Shown: piece after piece, positions 50,727 to 60,285 of the stretch
Numbering within the stretch: the first letter of the stretch is position 1
How the letters are laid out: every line of letters begins with the position of its first letter
Source of the DNA: UBA11574 sp963752565
GTDB lineage: Bacteria; Desulfobacterota; Desulfobacteria; Desulfobacterales; UBA11574
Assembly (NCBI GenBank): GCA_963752565.1
Contig: CAVVZC010000019.1
Span: 1-64,000 of the forward strand
Length of the DNA stretch: 64,000 nt
Reading direction: 5' to 3'
Position numbers and translations under genes: made by a program
The notes under the pieces: model-generated
Told to the model about the DNA's origin: nothing
The model's input: the letters and a program-made list of their open reading frames with translations, nothing else
Database searches by the model: none

Positions 50727-52460
50727 TTAGACTGCCGGCGCTTTTTTAAACATTCCTTTTATATACTTTATCCAAATACCGCTCATAATCCAGGAATAAC
50801 AATATGTACCGACAAGGATGAGACCAAACGCCTTCGCGATATCCATGTGGCTGCCGTCCAGAGAAAAGGCCGGTACATAACCAAAAAGGAACGGTCCAAG
50901 ATACAGAAATTTGGCAAACTTGAAAGAAGCAAATGCGGTTCTCCACATATTGGCCTTGGCAATGGTGGCCCCTGCAAATGCGGCGATGCATACCGGCGGC
51001 GTAATGTTGGAATCCTGTGACAGCCAGTACACGATCATGTGGGATGCAATCTCATTGACCCCGAGATGGATCAACGCCGGTACGGCCACAACCGCAGTAA
51101 TCAGGTAGGCTGCAGTGACCGGAACACCCATTCCCAGTACCAATGATGCCAAAGCAATCAGAAAAATGGTTAAAACCAAAGACCCGCCGGCAAGTTCGAT
51201 CACGATATCGGCAAAGGTGAGCACCAATCCGCTAAACGTGAGCACACCGATGATAATGCCGATGACACCGACGGTGGCGCCGATCTTGAGGCTGTTTTCC
51301 GTGCCTGCCCGGGAGGCTTCCACAAATCCTTTCAGATCAATCCGGGTATCCTTTCTGAACCAGCTGATGACAATACAGGAGACAATACCCAAAATTGCGG
51401 AATAGGCCGGCGAATACCCCAACAGCATGAAAATCGTGATCACAATCAGCGGCATCGTGTAGTACCACTCTTTTTTCAGGATCTCCATGGCAGGATGTTC
51501 ACTTTTCTCTCCCTTGATATTGTACATCTTGGCCTCCCAGTGCACCATTTGATAAACACTGAAGACGTACATCATGGCGGGGAAGATGGCGATGAGCATG
51601 ATTCTGGAATAGGGAACGCCCGTGAGCTCGGCCATGATAAAGCCCCCGGCGCCCATGATGGGCGGCATGAACATTCCCGAGATGGAGGCCGCCGGCTCGA
51701 TGCCGCCGGCAATATGGGGCCTGAACCCCGCTTTTTTCATCATGGGAATGGTAAAGGCGCCGGTGGATACCACGTTGGCGATGGCGCTTCCTGAAATGGA
51801 GCCGAAAAGCCCGCTGGCAATCACGGCGACTTTACCGGGCCCACCGGTTCTGTGCCCGACGGCGGCCAGGGGAAAATCGACGAAAAATTTCTGGGCGCCG
51901 CATTTTTCTAAAAACGCCCCGAAAAGAACAAACAAAATGACATAGGTGGCCAGAACATTGGCCATGATGCCGAACACGCCGTCGCTCTTGTAGAAAATGC
52001 TGGTACACACGCCCTGAAATGTATCGCCGGCATGTGAAAAAAGTTCAGGTGCATATTCACCATAAACCCCATAAATCAGCAACACTGTCCCCATGATCAC
52101 AAAAACGGTGCCGACCACCCGCCGCGCCAGCTCGATGCCGATAAGAACACCGATAATGGCCACAAACATATCAAAAGGTGTCTCCGCGCCGGTCCGGTAG
52201 TTAATGACTTCAAAATTGAGGATCCAGTATCCGACAGTGAAGATAGAAAGGAAGATCAGCAAATAGTCGACGATTCGCAAAAGTTTATGCTTTGATTTGT
52301 AAACGAGAAAAATGAGAATATAGGTGATGATGACATATATGCCACGGTGATACTGGGTAGACGCCGGTCTCCAAACTGCCGAGTAGGAGTAGAAAAGGAC
52401 CAAACTCACGGATAAAACATCAAATATTATTTTTTCTATTTTGTTTAATTTTTCATACAC
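50727..52460 (-). CDS. TRAP transporter fused permease (4TM/12TM)
   Basis: The 577-residue membrane protein joins a DctQ-like 4TM part (about 1-150) to the DctM-like 12TM part (about 165-570). Typical stretches: VVGTVFVIMGTVLLIYGVYG, FGAFLEKCGAQKFFVDFPLA, RTGGPGKVAVIASGLFGSIS, ISGMFMPPIMGAGGFIMAEL and ALASLVLGMGVPVTAAYL. Fused permeases work with TAXI-type binding proteins, and one is encoded 126 bases upstream on the same strand. The system would import an organic anion using a Na+ or proton gradient. The substrate is unknown. Confidence 0.93.
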   Translation of the reverse strand: MYEKLNKIEKIIFDVLSVSLVLFYSYSAVWRPASTQYHRGIYVIITYILIFLVYKSKHKLLRIVDYLLIFLSIFTVGYWILNFEVINYRTGAETPFDMFVAIIGVLIGIELARRVVGTVFVIMGTVLLIYGVYGEYAPELFSHAGDTFQGVCTSIFYKSDGVFGIMANVLATYVILFVLFGAFLEKCGAQKFFVDFPLAAVGHRTGGPGKVAVIASGLFGSISGSAIANVVSTGAFTIPMMKKAGFRPHIAGGIEPAASISGMFMPPIMGAGGFIMAELTGVPYSRIMLIAIFPAMMYVFSVYQMVHWEAKMYNIKGEKSEHPAMEILKKEWYYTMPLIVITIFMLLGYSPAYSAILGIVSCIVISWFRKDTRIDLKGFVEASRAGTENSLKIGATVGVIGIIIGVLTFSGLVLTFADIVIELAGGSLVLTIFLIALASLVLGMGVPVTAAYLITAVVAVPALIHLGVNEIASHMIVYWLSQDSNITPPVCIAAFAGATIAKANMWRTAFASFKFAKFLYLGPFLFGYVPAFSLDGSHMDIAKAFGLILVGTYCYSWIMSGIWIKYIKGMFKKAPAV

Positions 52461-52586
52461 CTTTTAACCTCCCTACATCACGCGTGATTGGTAATCGTTA
52501 CCGGATATAAGATGAAGGGATTAAGGCAATGGATTAAGTTTATTATCCTTAACCCATTACCTATAACCCATAACCAGAAGTCTTTT

Positions 52587-53561
52587 TTATTTCATCATCC
52601 CTTTCTCTTTCCAAAACTTTTCAGCGCCGGGATGGAACGGGGTCACGATGTTGGTGGCGCCGGTTTTCAAACTCATGTGTTTAAACGTCTTTTTCTGCTC
52701 AACCATGTGTTTCAGACCCTCATCCGTGTAGATAATGGAAAGGAGCTTGTAAACCACGTCGGCAGGCGTCTTTGTATTGGCCACCCATAGCGTGCTGTCC
52801 TGAAATGAGGGTGAGTCATAATCTACGCCTTTATAGGTCCCGGCCGGAACAGAAAGTTTCCCAAAATATGGATATTTTTTATAGAATCCTGAAGCTTCGG
52901 CATCTGCATCCAGATTGACCATGCCGATGTCGTTGGTCTGGGCCGCCATGATCACCGCGCCGCTGGGAAATGCTGTAAACAGCCAGAACGCATCCAACTG
53001 GTTGTTACCAAAAGCCTGGGCTGCGTCATTGTAACCCATGGCATTCCGCTCAATTTTGTCCCAGACGCCCATATGGGAAAAAAACAGCTCACAATTGGCA
53101 AAAGCACCGGAACCGGCGTTGCCGACGCCGACTTTTTTACCGACCAAATCCTTTACGCTCTTGATTCCCGAATCGGCCCGGATCACCAATTGTGCCGGAG
53201 CGCCGTATAACCAGGCAACTGCTAAAACATCTTCATATTTTTTGGGATCGTTTTTCATCTGGCCGTTTCTTCCCAGCCAGACATGACCGGAATAAACCAC
53301 GCCCATTTGCTGTCTTCCGGCGTTCACTTTCCTCAAATTTTCTACAGAACCCGCTGATGTTTGGGCTTTTACTGAAAACTTTTCCATCGCTTTAACCGGT
53401 TTATATACCTGTATAGCGTTTGCAACCACCTGAAAGGTTCCACCGGCCGGTCCACCGCCGAAAATAACTCGTTTTTTCGCAAACGAATCTGCGGAAAAAC
53501 CAAAGGTTATCATTGAGATGGCACAGACGACAATGATAATTGTCAACATTTTACTTCTCAT
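52587..53561 (-). CDS. TAXI-family TRAP transporter solute-binding protein
   Basis: The 324-residue protein begins with a signal peptide (about 1-27, MLTIIIVVCAISMITFGFSA before DSFAKK) and then the TAXI signature FGGGPAGGTFQVVANAI (about 33-49). VKAQTSAGSVENLRKVNAGR (about 63-82), VGVGNAGSGAFANCEL and the C-terminal KTGATNIVTPFHPGAEKFWK follow. It binds its ligand in the periplasm and delivers it to the fused permease. It is the first gene of the TRAP-USP run. Confidence 0.92.
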   Translation of the reverse strand: MRSKMLTIIIVVCAISMITFGFSADSFAKKRVIFGGGPAGGTFQVVANAIQVYKPVKAMEKFSVKAQTSAGSVENLRKVNAGRQQMGVVYSGHVWLGRNGQMKNDPKKYEDVLAVAWLYGAPAQLVIRADSGIKSVKDLVGKKVGVGNAGSGAFANCELFFSHMGVWDKIERNAMGYNDAAQAFGNNQLDAFWLFTAFPSGAVIMAAQTNDIGMVNLDADAEASGFYKKYPYFGKLSVPAGTYKGVDYDSPSFQDSTLWVANTKTPADVVYKLLSIIYTDEGLKHMVEQKKTFKHMSLKTGATNIVTPFHPGAEKFWKEKGMMK

Positions 53562-53847
53562 TAGAGCATCCTCCTTTTAAATGATTCAATAGTGTATGTT
53601 ATTCATTCGTAGCCTCTCAAGATAGCCAGACAGGATGAATGAAATTAAGCGAAATGACTGTAATCAAACAAGATGGATTCATTGCGCCCGTTGCTCATCC
53701 ATCAAAGAACTGCTGAAACGTATTGAGAAGCTGCATCAATTTTTCGTTATTGCTATCAAGAATAACGTCTAATGATACCCGCTCTAAAACATTTTCTTTT
53801 CGTTGTATCACCTCCTTACCTCGACATGATCGATATAATTTTTCCCG
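53562..53847. other. Intergenic region with a possible 38-codon ORF
   Basis: The minus strand carries a short frame at 53811-53695, GTG start, product MIQRKENVLERVSLDVILDS followed by a short helical end, with AAGGAGG directly abutting the GTG. This spacing is too short for a normal start, so translation is doubtful; it could be a leader remnant. Nothing else was seen. Confidence 0.25.
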
Positions 53848-55053
53848 TTAATCAGAACGCCGCCAATCCTTGGGCGGAATAAACGTTTTCGTCGCAAGGT
53901 CTTCAGGCCAGACGCATTCGAATTTGCCGCCGGTGATTTGAAGGACCTGTGTGGGGAGGCTGTTCTGTCGATGGAATTTCCCATAGGATTTAAACTTCAC
54001 GGGGCCGAACGGTGTTGTCATGTCGGTGTCGTCCAATGCCGCCCGGATGCTCTCAGGGCGAAAAGAATCGGCCCGCTTTAACGCATCTGCTGCCACGAGC
54101 AGTGCAGAATAGGCTTCGGCCCCATGATAGTCCGGTGGTACGGAATACTTTTTGATGTACGCGTTGTAATATGCTTCTGTACCGGGATAGCTCAATTGGT
54201 GGGTCCACAGGGTTGCTGTCAGCAGATGGTTGGAAAAGTCTCCGGCTTTGTCGATGAATTTCTGATGGGTAAAACCGCCGGCGCCGCCGCACAACAACGA
54301 ATTGACCGTTGACTCTTTGATCGTTTTCGTCAGTAACGCCGCATCATTGAGATAAGAAACCATATAGATCACATCCGGCGACGCTTCTTTCAACCGGGCA
54401 ACAATACGTTTGAAATAGTCCGGTTTCAGTCTTTCCTTGTGGTAAGGTTCGATCCCTATAATATCGATGTCATTCTCACGGCAAAACCACATCATCCTCG
54501 TTGCGCCACCGGTTCCATACGGGCTGTTTTCATATACAATTGTCATGGATTTAGGTTCGATTTTTTTCAACAAAAAATCCTCCAGTCCTTTTGTATATTC
54601 GTCGGCCGGAGAATTTAGTCGATAGACATTGCGCATTTTTCTTTGAGTGATCCTGTCATCGGCTGCGGTACATACCAAAAAAGGTGTGTCCAACTTATCC
54701 GCTATCCTGGCCATATCCAGGGTGTTGCTACTGTGATACGCACCGACCAGCATAATTGCCCCGGATTTTTTAACCAGTTCTTTAACGATCTTTTCCCCGG
54801 TTTTTGGTTTTCCCTGGTCATTGCCATACACAAGTTTTAAAGGTCGGCCTTTGATCCCACCCTCTTCGTTGATCACCTCCAGCGCCATCTCAAACGAATT
54901 TTTCATCATGGTGGCATAAGAAAACTTCTCCGAATGTGGAACCCCGACAACAACCGGTTCCAATGCATCACCGATTGGAGGCGAAATGAAAATCCCTATG
55001 GCAAAGAAAAAAATGGTAAAGAGGCAACCTGTGAGTTTTGATCGGTATTTCAT
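53848..55053 (-). CDS. ABC-type periplasmic binding protein (branched-chain amino acid/amide type)
   Basis: The 401-residue protein has a signal peptide (about 1-31) and the type I periplasmic-binding fold of LivJ/UrtA-type proteins: FEMALEVINEEGGIKGRPLK (about 55-74), GAYHSSNTLDMARIADKLDT, IVYENSPYGTGGA and VIYMVSYLNDAALLTKTIKE. It is clearly a paralog of the binding protein at 61749-62948: both have PDxVYMVSY and end VWPxDxATKxF. No transporter genes are adjacent. The divergent sensor kinase/response regulator 670 bases away could regulate it. Confidence 0.87.
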   Translation of the reverse strand: MKYRSKLTGCLFTIFFFAIGIFISPPIGDALEPVVVGVPHSEKFSYATMMKNSFEMALEVINEEGGIKGRPLKLVYGNDQGKPKTGEKIVKELVKKSGAIMLVGAYHSSNTLDMARIADKLDTPFLVCTAADDRITQRKMRNVYRLNSPADEYTKGLEDFLLKKIEPKSMTIVYENSPYGTGGATRMMWFCRENDIDIIGIEPYHKERLKPDYFKRIVARLKEASPDVIYMVSYLNDAALLTKTIKESTVNSLLCGGAGGFTHQKFIDKAGDFSNHLLTATLWTHQLSYPGTEAYYNAYIKKYSVPPDYHGAEAYSALLVAADALKRADSFRPESIRAALDDTDMTTPFGPVKFKSYGKFHRQNSLPTQVLQITGGKFECVWPEDLATKTFIPPKDWRRSD

Positions 55054-55529
55054 AAGACACTCCTTTGTTCATTGAGACCAAATAAAAGCAAAAAACCGTT
55101 TTGGCACAAAGAATGGAGCCGAAATCAAGAGAGGAGCAACATTAACGGCATACTAATAGGTACTAAAGTGTTAGAGAAGCGTCAATTGGAGTATTTCTGA
55201 TTCTGTTGTCAGAAATTTTCTTACATACCAAAAAATGAGATTAAGTAAGCGTTTACCGCTTTGCGTTTTGGGTTAACCTCTTAACCGCTGAGGCTGAACA
55301 TGTGATTGGTCAAAATATTTATTATCAGAATTTTATAGAAAATCGCAAGACTAAAATTAGAATCCGGCAAAAAACAAATTGGCTTTAGCCCATTTTGCTT
55401 TAAAACTTTACTTGAACACTTTCTGCTGTTATTTATATATCTTTATTTCATCTGTTTACCTTATTTTTATAGGGTATGAGTTTCTCATGAAATCCATAAA
55501 TTCGATCATTGTAAACCATTAAATAACTT
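55054..55529. other. AT-rich intergenic region upstream of the binding-protein gene
   Basis: This 476-base stretch lies between the binding protein (minus) and a MITE-like element. It is AT-rich and contains no coding frame. A TTTCTCATGAA string near 55480 resembles similar strings after valS and after the S51-CysS gene. Confidence 0.4.
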
Positions 55530-55695
55530 CAAGCCATCTCAAAAATGCAGATTACGTTCAAGGACAAGGCGCGAGCCGATGAAAAAGCGGAGCATACATG
55601 GGAGTATGTGAGCATTTTGAAGAGGCTCGTTGTAAATCCCGCCATACGGGGCAACACTGTAATTGGGCGTTAGATGTATTTTTTGAGATGGCTTG
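55530..55695. mobile_element. MITE-like element with ~24-base terminal inverted repeats
   Basis: The left end CAAGCCATCTCAAAAATGCA (from 55530) and the right end TTTTTTGAGATGGCTTG (to 55695) are inverted copies; the arms match over about 20 of 24 positions. Inside, GCATAC and GTATGT flank ATGGGA (about 55588-55606). It encodes no protein. Short palindromic elements of this kind are common in sulfate-reducer genomes and may be moved by a transposase elsewhere. Confidence 0.6.
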
Positions 55696-55726
55696 TAAAT
55701 CGAATTGAAAGTAGAGAAAATCAATA

Positions 55727-58195
55727 ATGAAACTTCGCTCAATCCTTCTGGTGTTGTCTTTGCTGGCCTTCTTGTCTGCTTCAACAGGGGGATACCTCTA
55801 TTATTCGTCGTTAAAAGAATCCGCCCAAAAAGAATCGGAAAGACAGACCTCGACACGTGCAGAGATGATTCGGAAAAATTTGTCCTCATTTCTTTCAGAA
55901 AACATCAAACCTGTGAAAACCATATCCGGAATGAAGGAGCTCCAGGCTTGTCTGATCAACCGCGATAAGGGTTCATTTGACCAGGCAAATGCCATGCTTG
56001 ACCATTTTAAAACCTCCCTGAATGTGGACGTCTGTTACCTGATGGACTCCGTAGGGAATACCATCGCGTCAAGCAACCGGAATGATCCTGACAGCTTCGT
56101 GGGAAACAATTTTGCGTTTAGGCCATACTTCAAAGAGGCTTTAAAAGGTATCCCTTCCACTTATTTGGCGCTGGGCACAACATCCGGGAAACGAGGGGCA
56201 TATTATAGCCATCCGGTTTACGTGGGAGGACAGGAGTCTCCGGCAGGAATTGTTGTTATAAAGGTGTCAGTCGAACTTATCGAAAGCGAATTAACCACGA
56301 CTTCAGGCGAAATTGTTTTGGTTACCGATCCCCAGGGGATTGTATTTATTTCTAATCAAAAGGGATGGCTTTTACATTCATTAGGGAAACTTTCACCCAC
56401 TGACATCTCCCAAATTTCGAGGTCTCTCCAATTCGGAAATGGACCGTGGAAATGGATCGGCCTGGAAATCAAAAGAAAAAAACACGCCGAGGATACTCGG
56501 GGAAACGATTATCTCATTCACCGGTTGGGTCTTTATAATTATCCTGGATGGGATGTCATCCATTTGTACAATCTCAAAGAAATATCCAAAATCTTTTTCA
56601 GCCCGCTGCTCAAAATTATAGAACCTATTATTATTGTGTTGTGTGTTCTGGTAGGACTGGCGGTTTTTTTGCTTTACAAAAAAGCGAGTGATGAGCTGAT
56701 AAAGCGGCAGACTTTTGAGAGGGCATTACAAAAAAGCGAAGAAAGATATCGTTCTATTTATCATAATACCCCGGCCATGCTGCATTCCATAGATCCAAAC
56801 GGTTGCCTGATCAGTGTGAGTGACAATTGGCTTGAAATAATGGGTTATGAACGTGAAGACGTCATTGGCCAAAAGCTGACGCGCTTTTTCACCCCGGACT
56901 CGAAGTCCTATGCTGAAACAGTCGTTTTCCCCGAATTTTTTAAGACCGGATTTTGCAAAGACATTCCCTACCGGTTTGTAAAGAAAAATGGGGATGTTAT
57001 TGATGTCCTTCTTTCCGCCATCGGTGACCGGGATGACAAAGGAAATATCACCCGATCTCTGGCCGTCACCATTGACGTCACCGAACGAATCCGGGCGGAA
57101 AAAGACTTAAAACTTACCAAGGAGGAGCTCCGTCGATACTCTAAAGATTTAGAACGTCAGGTACGAAAACGGACAAGAGAGATTAACAGTATTCTTCAAT
57201 ATACCCCGTCCGTTGTCTATATCAAAGACAGACAAGGGCAGTATATTCTGGTTAATTCACGATTTGAAGAATTGTTTGGTGTTCAAAATGATGACGTTCG
57301 CGGGAAAACCGACCATGACATTTTCCCAAAAGAAGAAGCTGAACAATTTCGCAACAATGACCTGAAAGTCCTTTCACAAAAACGTTCCTATCAGGTTGAG
57401 GAACGCATTCATCAAAAGGATGGTATTCACACCTATCTTTCTGTAAAATTTCCTCTTTATGACGAATCAGCTGACATCATCAGTGTTTGCGGGATTTCAA
57501 CCGATATTACCGATGTCAAAAAGGCCCAAGATCAACTCAGGCGTCTTTCGGGAAGCATTATGGCCAATCAGGAAAAAGAACGTTCTGCCATTGCCAGGGA
57601 ATTACACGATGAACTGGGGCAAGTCCTGACGGCACTCAACATGGACTCGGTCTGGCTGCATGAACATCTTAAGGAAACAGATGCAAAAGCCGCCCGACGA
57701 GCATTGACAATGTGCGAACTGATCAATAAAACCATTGAAGAGGTTCGAAGCCTGGCCATTCGGCTACGTCCTGGAGTTCTCGATGATCTGGGGCTTGTAG
57801 ATGCTTTGGAATGGTATACTGCTGATTTTGAAAGACGTACCGGCATCACATGCGTTTTTGAACATGCCAATATTCCCAACATCAGTGACAATGTTGCTAC
57901 CGCAGCGTATCGTATCGCACAGGAAACTCTGACGAATGTGGCACGCCATGCTTCTGCAAGCCGTATAGAAGTCGATCTTCAGGAAAATGAAGGGATGTTG
58001 TCGTTATCAACCATCGACGATGGTATGGGATTTAACGACTCGGAGCTATCTGAAGCAGAGGCTCTGGGGATTGCCGGAATGCGTGAACGCGCCGTTCTTG
58101 TGAACGGCGTTCTGAACGTCCAATCCCAGCCGGGAAATGGGACCCGTGTTCTTTTCAAGGTCTCCATTGACGGTCAGAAAGGGGGAATGTCTTGA
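55727..58195 (+). CDS. Membrane sensor histidine kinase (dCache-PAS-PAS-HisKA_3-HATPase)
   Basis: The 822-residue protein has an N-terminal membrane segment (about 5-25), a periplasmic Cache-type sensor (about 30-295; FRPYFKEALKGIPSTYLALG, SHPVYVGGQESPAGIVVIKV), a second membrane segment (about 303-322), PAS 1 (about 340-455), PAS 2 (about 490-605), a NarL-type dimerisation domain with the phospho-His in IARELHDELGQVLTALNMD (about 621-640) and an ATPase domain (YRIAQETLTNVARHASASRI; GMGF; GIAGMRERAVLVNG). Cache domains often sense small carboxylates or amino acids. The response regulator gene overlaps its stop, forming one unit. It likely controls the nearby transporter genes; inferred only. 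Confidence 0.92.
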   Translation: MKLRSILLVLSLLAFLSASTGGYLYYSSLKESAQKESERQTSTRAEMIRKNLSSFLSENIKPVKTISGMKELQACLINRDKGSFDQANAMLDHFKTSLNVDVCYLMDSVGNTIASSNRNDPDSFVGNNFAFRPYFKEALKGIPSTYLALGTTSGKRGAYYSHPVYVGGQESPAGIVVIKVSVELIESELTTTSGEIVLVTDPQGIVFISNQKGWLLHSLGKLSPTDISQISRSLQFGNGPWKWIGLEIKRKKHAEDTRGNDYLIHRLGLYNYPGWDVIHLYNLKEISKIFFSPLLKIIEPIIIVLCVLVGLAVFLLYKKASDELIKRQTFERALQKSEERYRSIYHNTPAMLHSIDPNGCLISVSDNWLEIMGYEREDVIGQKLTRFFTPDSKSYAETVVFPEFFKTGFCKDIPYRFVKKNGDVIDVLLSAIGDRDDKGNITRSLAVTIDVTERIRAEKDLKLTKEELRRYSKDLERQVRKRTREINSILQYTPSVVYIKDRQGQYILVNSRFEELFGVQNDDVRGKTDHDIFPKEEAEQFRNNDLKVLSQKRSYQVEERIHQKDGIHTYLSVKFPLYDESADIISVCGISTDITDVKKAQDQLRRLSGSIMANQEKERSAIARELHDELGQVLTALNMDSVWLHEHLKETDAKAARRALTMCELINKTIEEVRSLAIRLRPGVLDDLGLVDALEWYTADFERRTGITCVFEHANIPNISDNVATAAYRIAQETLTNVARHASASRIEVDLQENEGMLSLSTIDDGMGFNDSELSEAEALGIAGMRERAVLVNGVLNVQSQPGNGTRVLFKVSIDGQKGGMS

Positions 58196-58830
58196 TCAAA
58201 GTATTGTTGGCAGACGATCACAGTATCGTTCGCGCCGGACTGCGCCGTCTTGTGGAAGAAAGCGACGACATGGAGGTGGTTGCCGAAGCGGCCGACGGTA
58301 AAGATGCGATTCAGAAAGTCCACAAGTATACTCCCGACGTGGCGGTCATCGATATCTCCATGCCGGGAGTGGATGGTTTGGAGGTTATCAGTCAGCTTCG
58401 TTCTTTTTACCCCAAACTGCCGACTATTATTCTGACCATGTACGAAGAAGAACAATATGTGGTTCGGGCCATCGAAGCCGGAGCTATGGGGTATATTACT
58501 AAGAGATCGGCACCGGAACAACTTTTAAAGGCCATCCGTAAAGTACATGCCGGTTTTCGATATCTGACCGCCGAAGCCGCTGAATTGCTGGCATTGAGAG
58601 TGGCCAGGGGGACAGACAGCCGTTCTCCCCTTGACAATCTGTCCATGAGAGAACTTCAGGTGTTGAGGCGCCTGGCTATGGGACATACCAATCGGGAAAT
58701 TGCCGAATCCTACCATATCAGCATTAAAACCGTAGACACCTACCGTTTACGGTTGTTAAAGAAACTCAACCTGCGAAACAATGCCGAGCTTTCGCGTTTT
58801 GCGATTCAAAACCGGCTTATTGAGTCATAA
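58192..58830 (+). CDS. NarL/FixJ-family response regulator
   Basis: The 212-residue protein has a receiver domain (LADDHSIVRAGLRRLVEE; phospho-Asp in VAVIDISMPGVDGL, about 53; conserved Lys in YITKRSAPEQLLKAI) and a LuxR-type helix-turn-helix (LSMRELQVLRRLAMGHTNRE; ISIKTVDTYRLRLLKKLNL, about 148-200). The start is a TTG at 58192 that overlaps the kinase stop (TTGA), so the two are translationally coupled. Confidence 0.93.
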   Translation: MIKVLLADDHSIVRAGLRRLVEESDDMEVVAEAADGKDAIQKVHKYTPDVAVIDISMPGVDGLEVISQLRSFYPKLPTIILTMYEEEQYVVRAIEAGAMGYITKRSAPEQLLKAIRKVHAGFRYLTAEAAELLALRVARGTDSRSPLDNLSMRELQVLRRLAMGHTNREIAESYHISIKTVDTYRLRLLKKLNLRNNAELSRFAIQNRLIES

Positions 58831-58983
58831 TTTCGATCTCGTTCAGCCACTTATACATCAACAGTCATTCCTATCATAACACTATGTTTTTACACTAATT
58901 ATTAAAGTTAGGGCTTTTCTGCAGTTTTGCAAAGTATGGTATTATTCGTGGTAGATAGTTTTGTCACAATATAAGGAAACCTG

Positions 58984-60222
58984 ATGAACTTAAGCATAGA
59001 TCCGAAAACTTCAGGCCCAAAAGGCTTTGTTATTGTTGCCACCATGTGCATTGCCGAAGTGTTTGGTATGCTCGGGGTTTTCGCTTTTCCAGCACTCCTG
59101 CCTTATTTTCTGAAGTTGTGGGATTTATCAAACGGACAGGCCGGGTGGATAAACGGCATTTATTTCGCAGGCTACACGGTAGCCGTACCACTTCTCACCA
59201 GTCTTACCGACCGGATTGATGCCCGTCGGATATACCTGACCTTCTGCATTCTGGGCATACTGTCCAACTTGGGATTCGCTTTTTTCGCGCGCGGATTCTG
59301 GTCGGCGCTTATTTTCAGAGGTTTAAGTGGTCTTGGACTTGCTGGAACATTTATCCCGGGGCTTAAAGCTATCATTGATCGATTGGAAACTCACGCCCAT
59401 CCCCGGGCTGTTTCTCTTTATACAGCCTGTTTCGGCCTGGGAGTGAGTCTCTCTTTTTATTTCGCAGGGGAAATGTTCAGATGGTTTGGATGGAAGGAAA
59501 CATTTGGAATTGCTGCGATGGGCTCCGTTTTCTCCCTTATCCTGTCTTATCTGGTATTAAAACCCAAACCAATACCAGTGGTATCTTACGATATGACAAT
59601 GGACCATATTCTTAATTATAAACCGATTTGGAAGAACCAACAAACACGCACTTACATCCTTGCCTATATGTGCCACATGTGGGAAATGTTTGCTGCCCGC
59701 TCCTGGCTGGTGGCCTTTCTGAGCTTTAGTATAACCCTTCAAAAGATGCCGGCAGACTTCATGGCGCCGACAACTGTCATGGCTTTAGCCGGAATCGGGG
59801 GTATGTTGGCCAGCATTTTGGGTGGAGAACTGGCCACTCGGCTGGAACGACGCCGGGTAGTGTCGGCAATCATGGGGATTTCCTCTCTATTGGCGCTGAC
59901 CATTGGTTTTTCAGCTCCGATGTCCTACAACGTCGTGGTGACGCTGTGTATGGTCTACACCTTGTTTTTTCAAGGAGACTCCGCTGCGATTCATACCGGG
60001 GTCATCACTTCAATAGAGCCCGAACGCCGAGGCGCCGCCATGGCCCTTCAGTCCCTGGGTGGGTTCGCCGCAGCATCCATAGGGTCGGTGGCCGTTGGAT
60101 TAATGCTTGACATCACCGGCGGGGGTTCGACCGTGTTGTCTTGGGTTCTAACCTTTGGATCCATGGGAATCGCCGCCGCACTGGGCTCAGTATTGCTGCA
60201 CCGAATTCCCTGCCATACTTGA
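58984..60222 (+). CDS. Major facilitator superfamily transporter
   Basis: The 412-residue protein has 12 predicted membrane segments and the MFS loop between segments 2 and 3 (TDRIDARRIY, about 78-87), plus ELATRLERRRVVSAI between segments 8 and 9. The N-terminal half (GWINGIYFAGYTVAVPLLTS; GLSGLGLAGTFIPGLKAIID) resembles CynX/NNP-type carriers of small anions in layout; the substrate is not predictable. The ATG has AAGGAAA upstream. It follows the response regulator by 153 bases and is convergent with livF. Confidence 0.85.
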   Translation: MNLSIDPKTSGPKGFVIVATMCIAEVFGMLGVFAFPALLPYFLKLWDLSNGQAGWINGIYFAGYTVAVPLLTSLTDRIDARRIYLTFCILGILSNLGFAFFARGFWSALIFRGLSGLGLAGTFIPGLKAIIDRLETHAHPRAVSLYTACFGLGVSLSFYFAGEMFRWFGWKETFGIAAMGSVFSLILSYLVLKPKPIPVVSYDMTMDHILNYKPIWKNQQTRTYILAYMCHMWEMFAARSWLVAFLSFSITLQKMPADFMAPTTVMALAGIGGMLASILGGELATRLERRRVVSAIMGISSLLALTIGFSAPMSYNVVVTLCMVYTLFFQGDSAAIHTGVITSIEPERRGAAMALQSLGGFAAASIGSVAVGLMLDITGGGSTVLSWVLTFGSMGIAAALGSVLLHRIPCHT

Positions 60223-60285
60223 CGTTGAGGATAACATCGTAATTAAAAATTTTCCATCTTGTTTACGATCATTTAGGGTTACATT

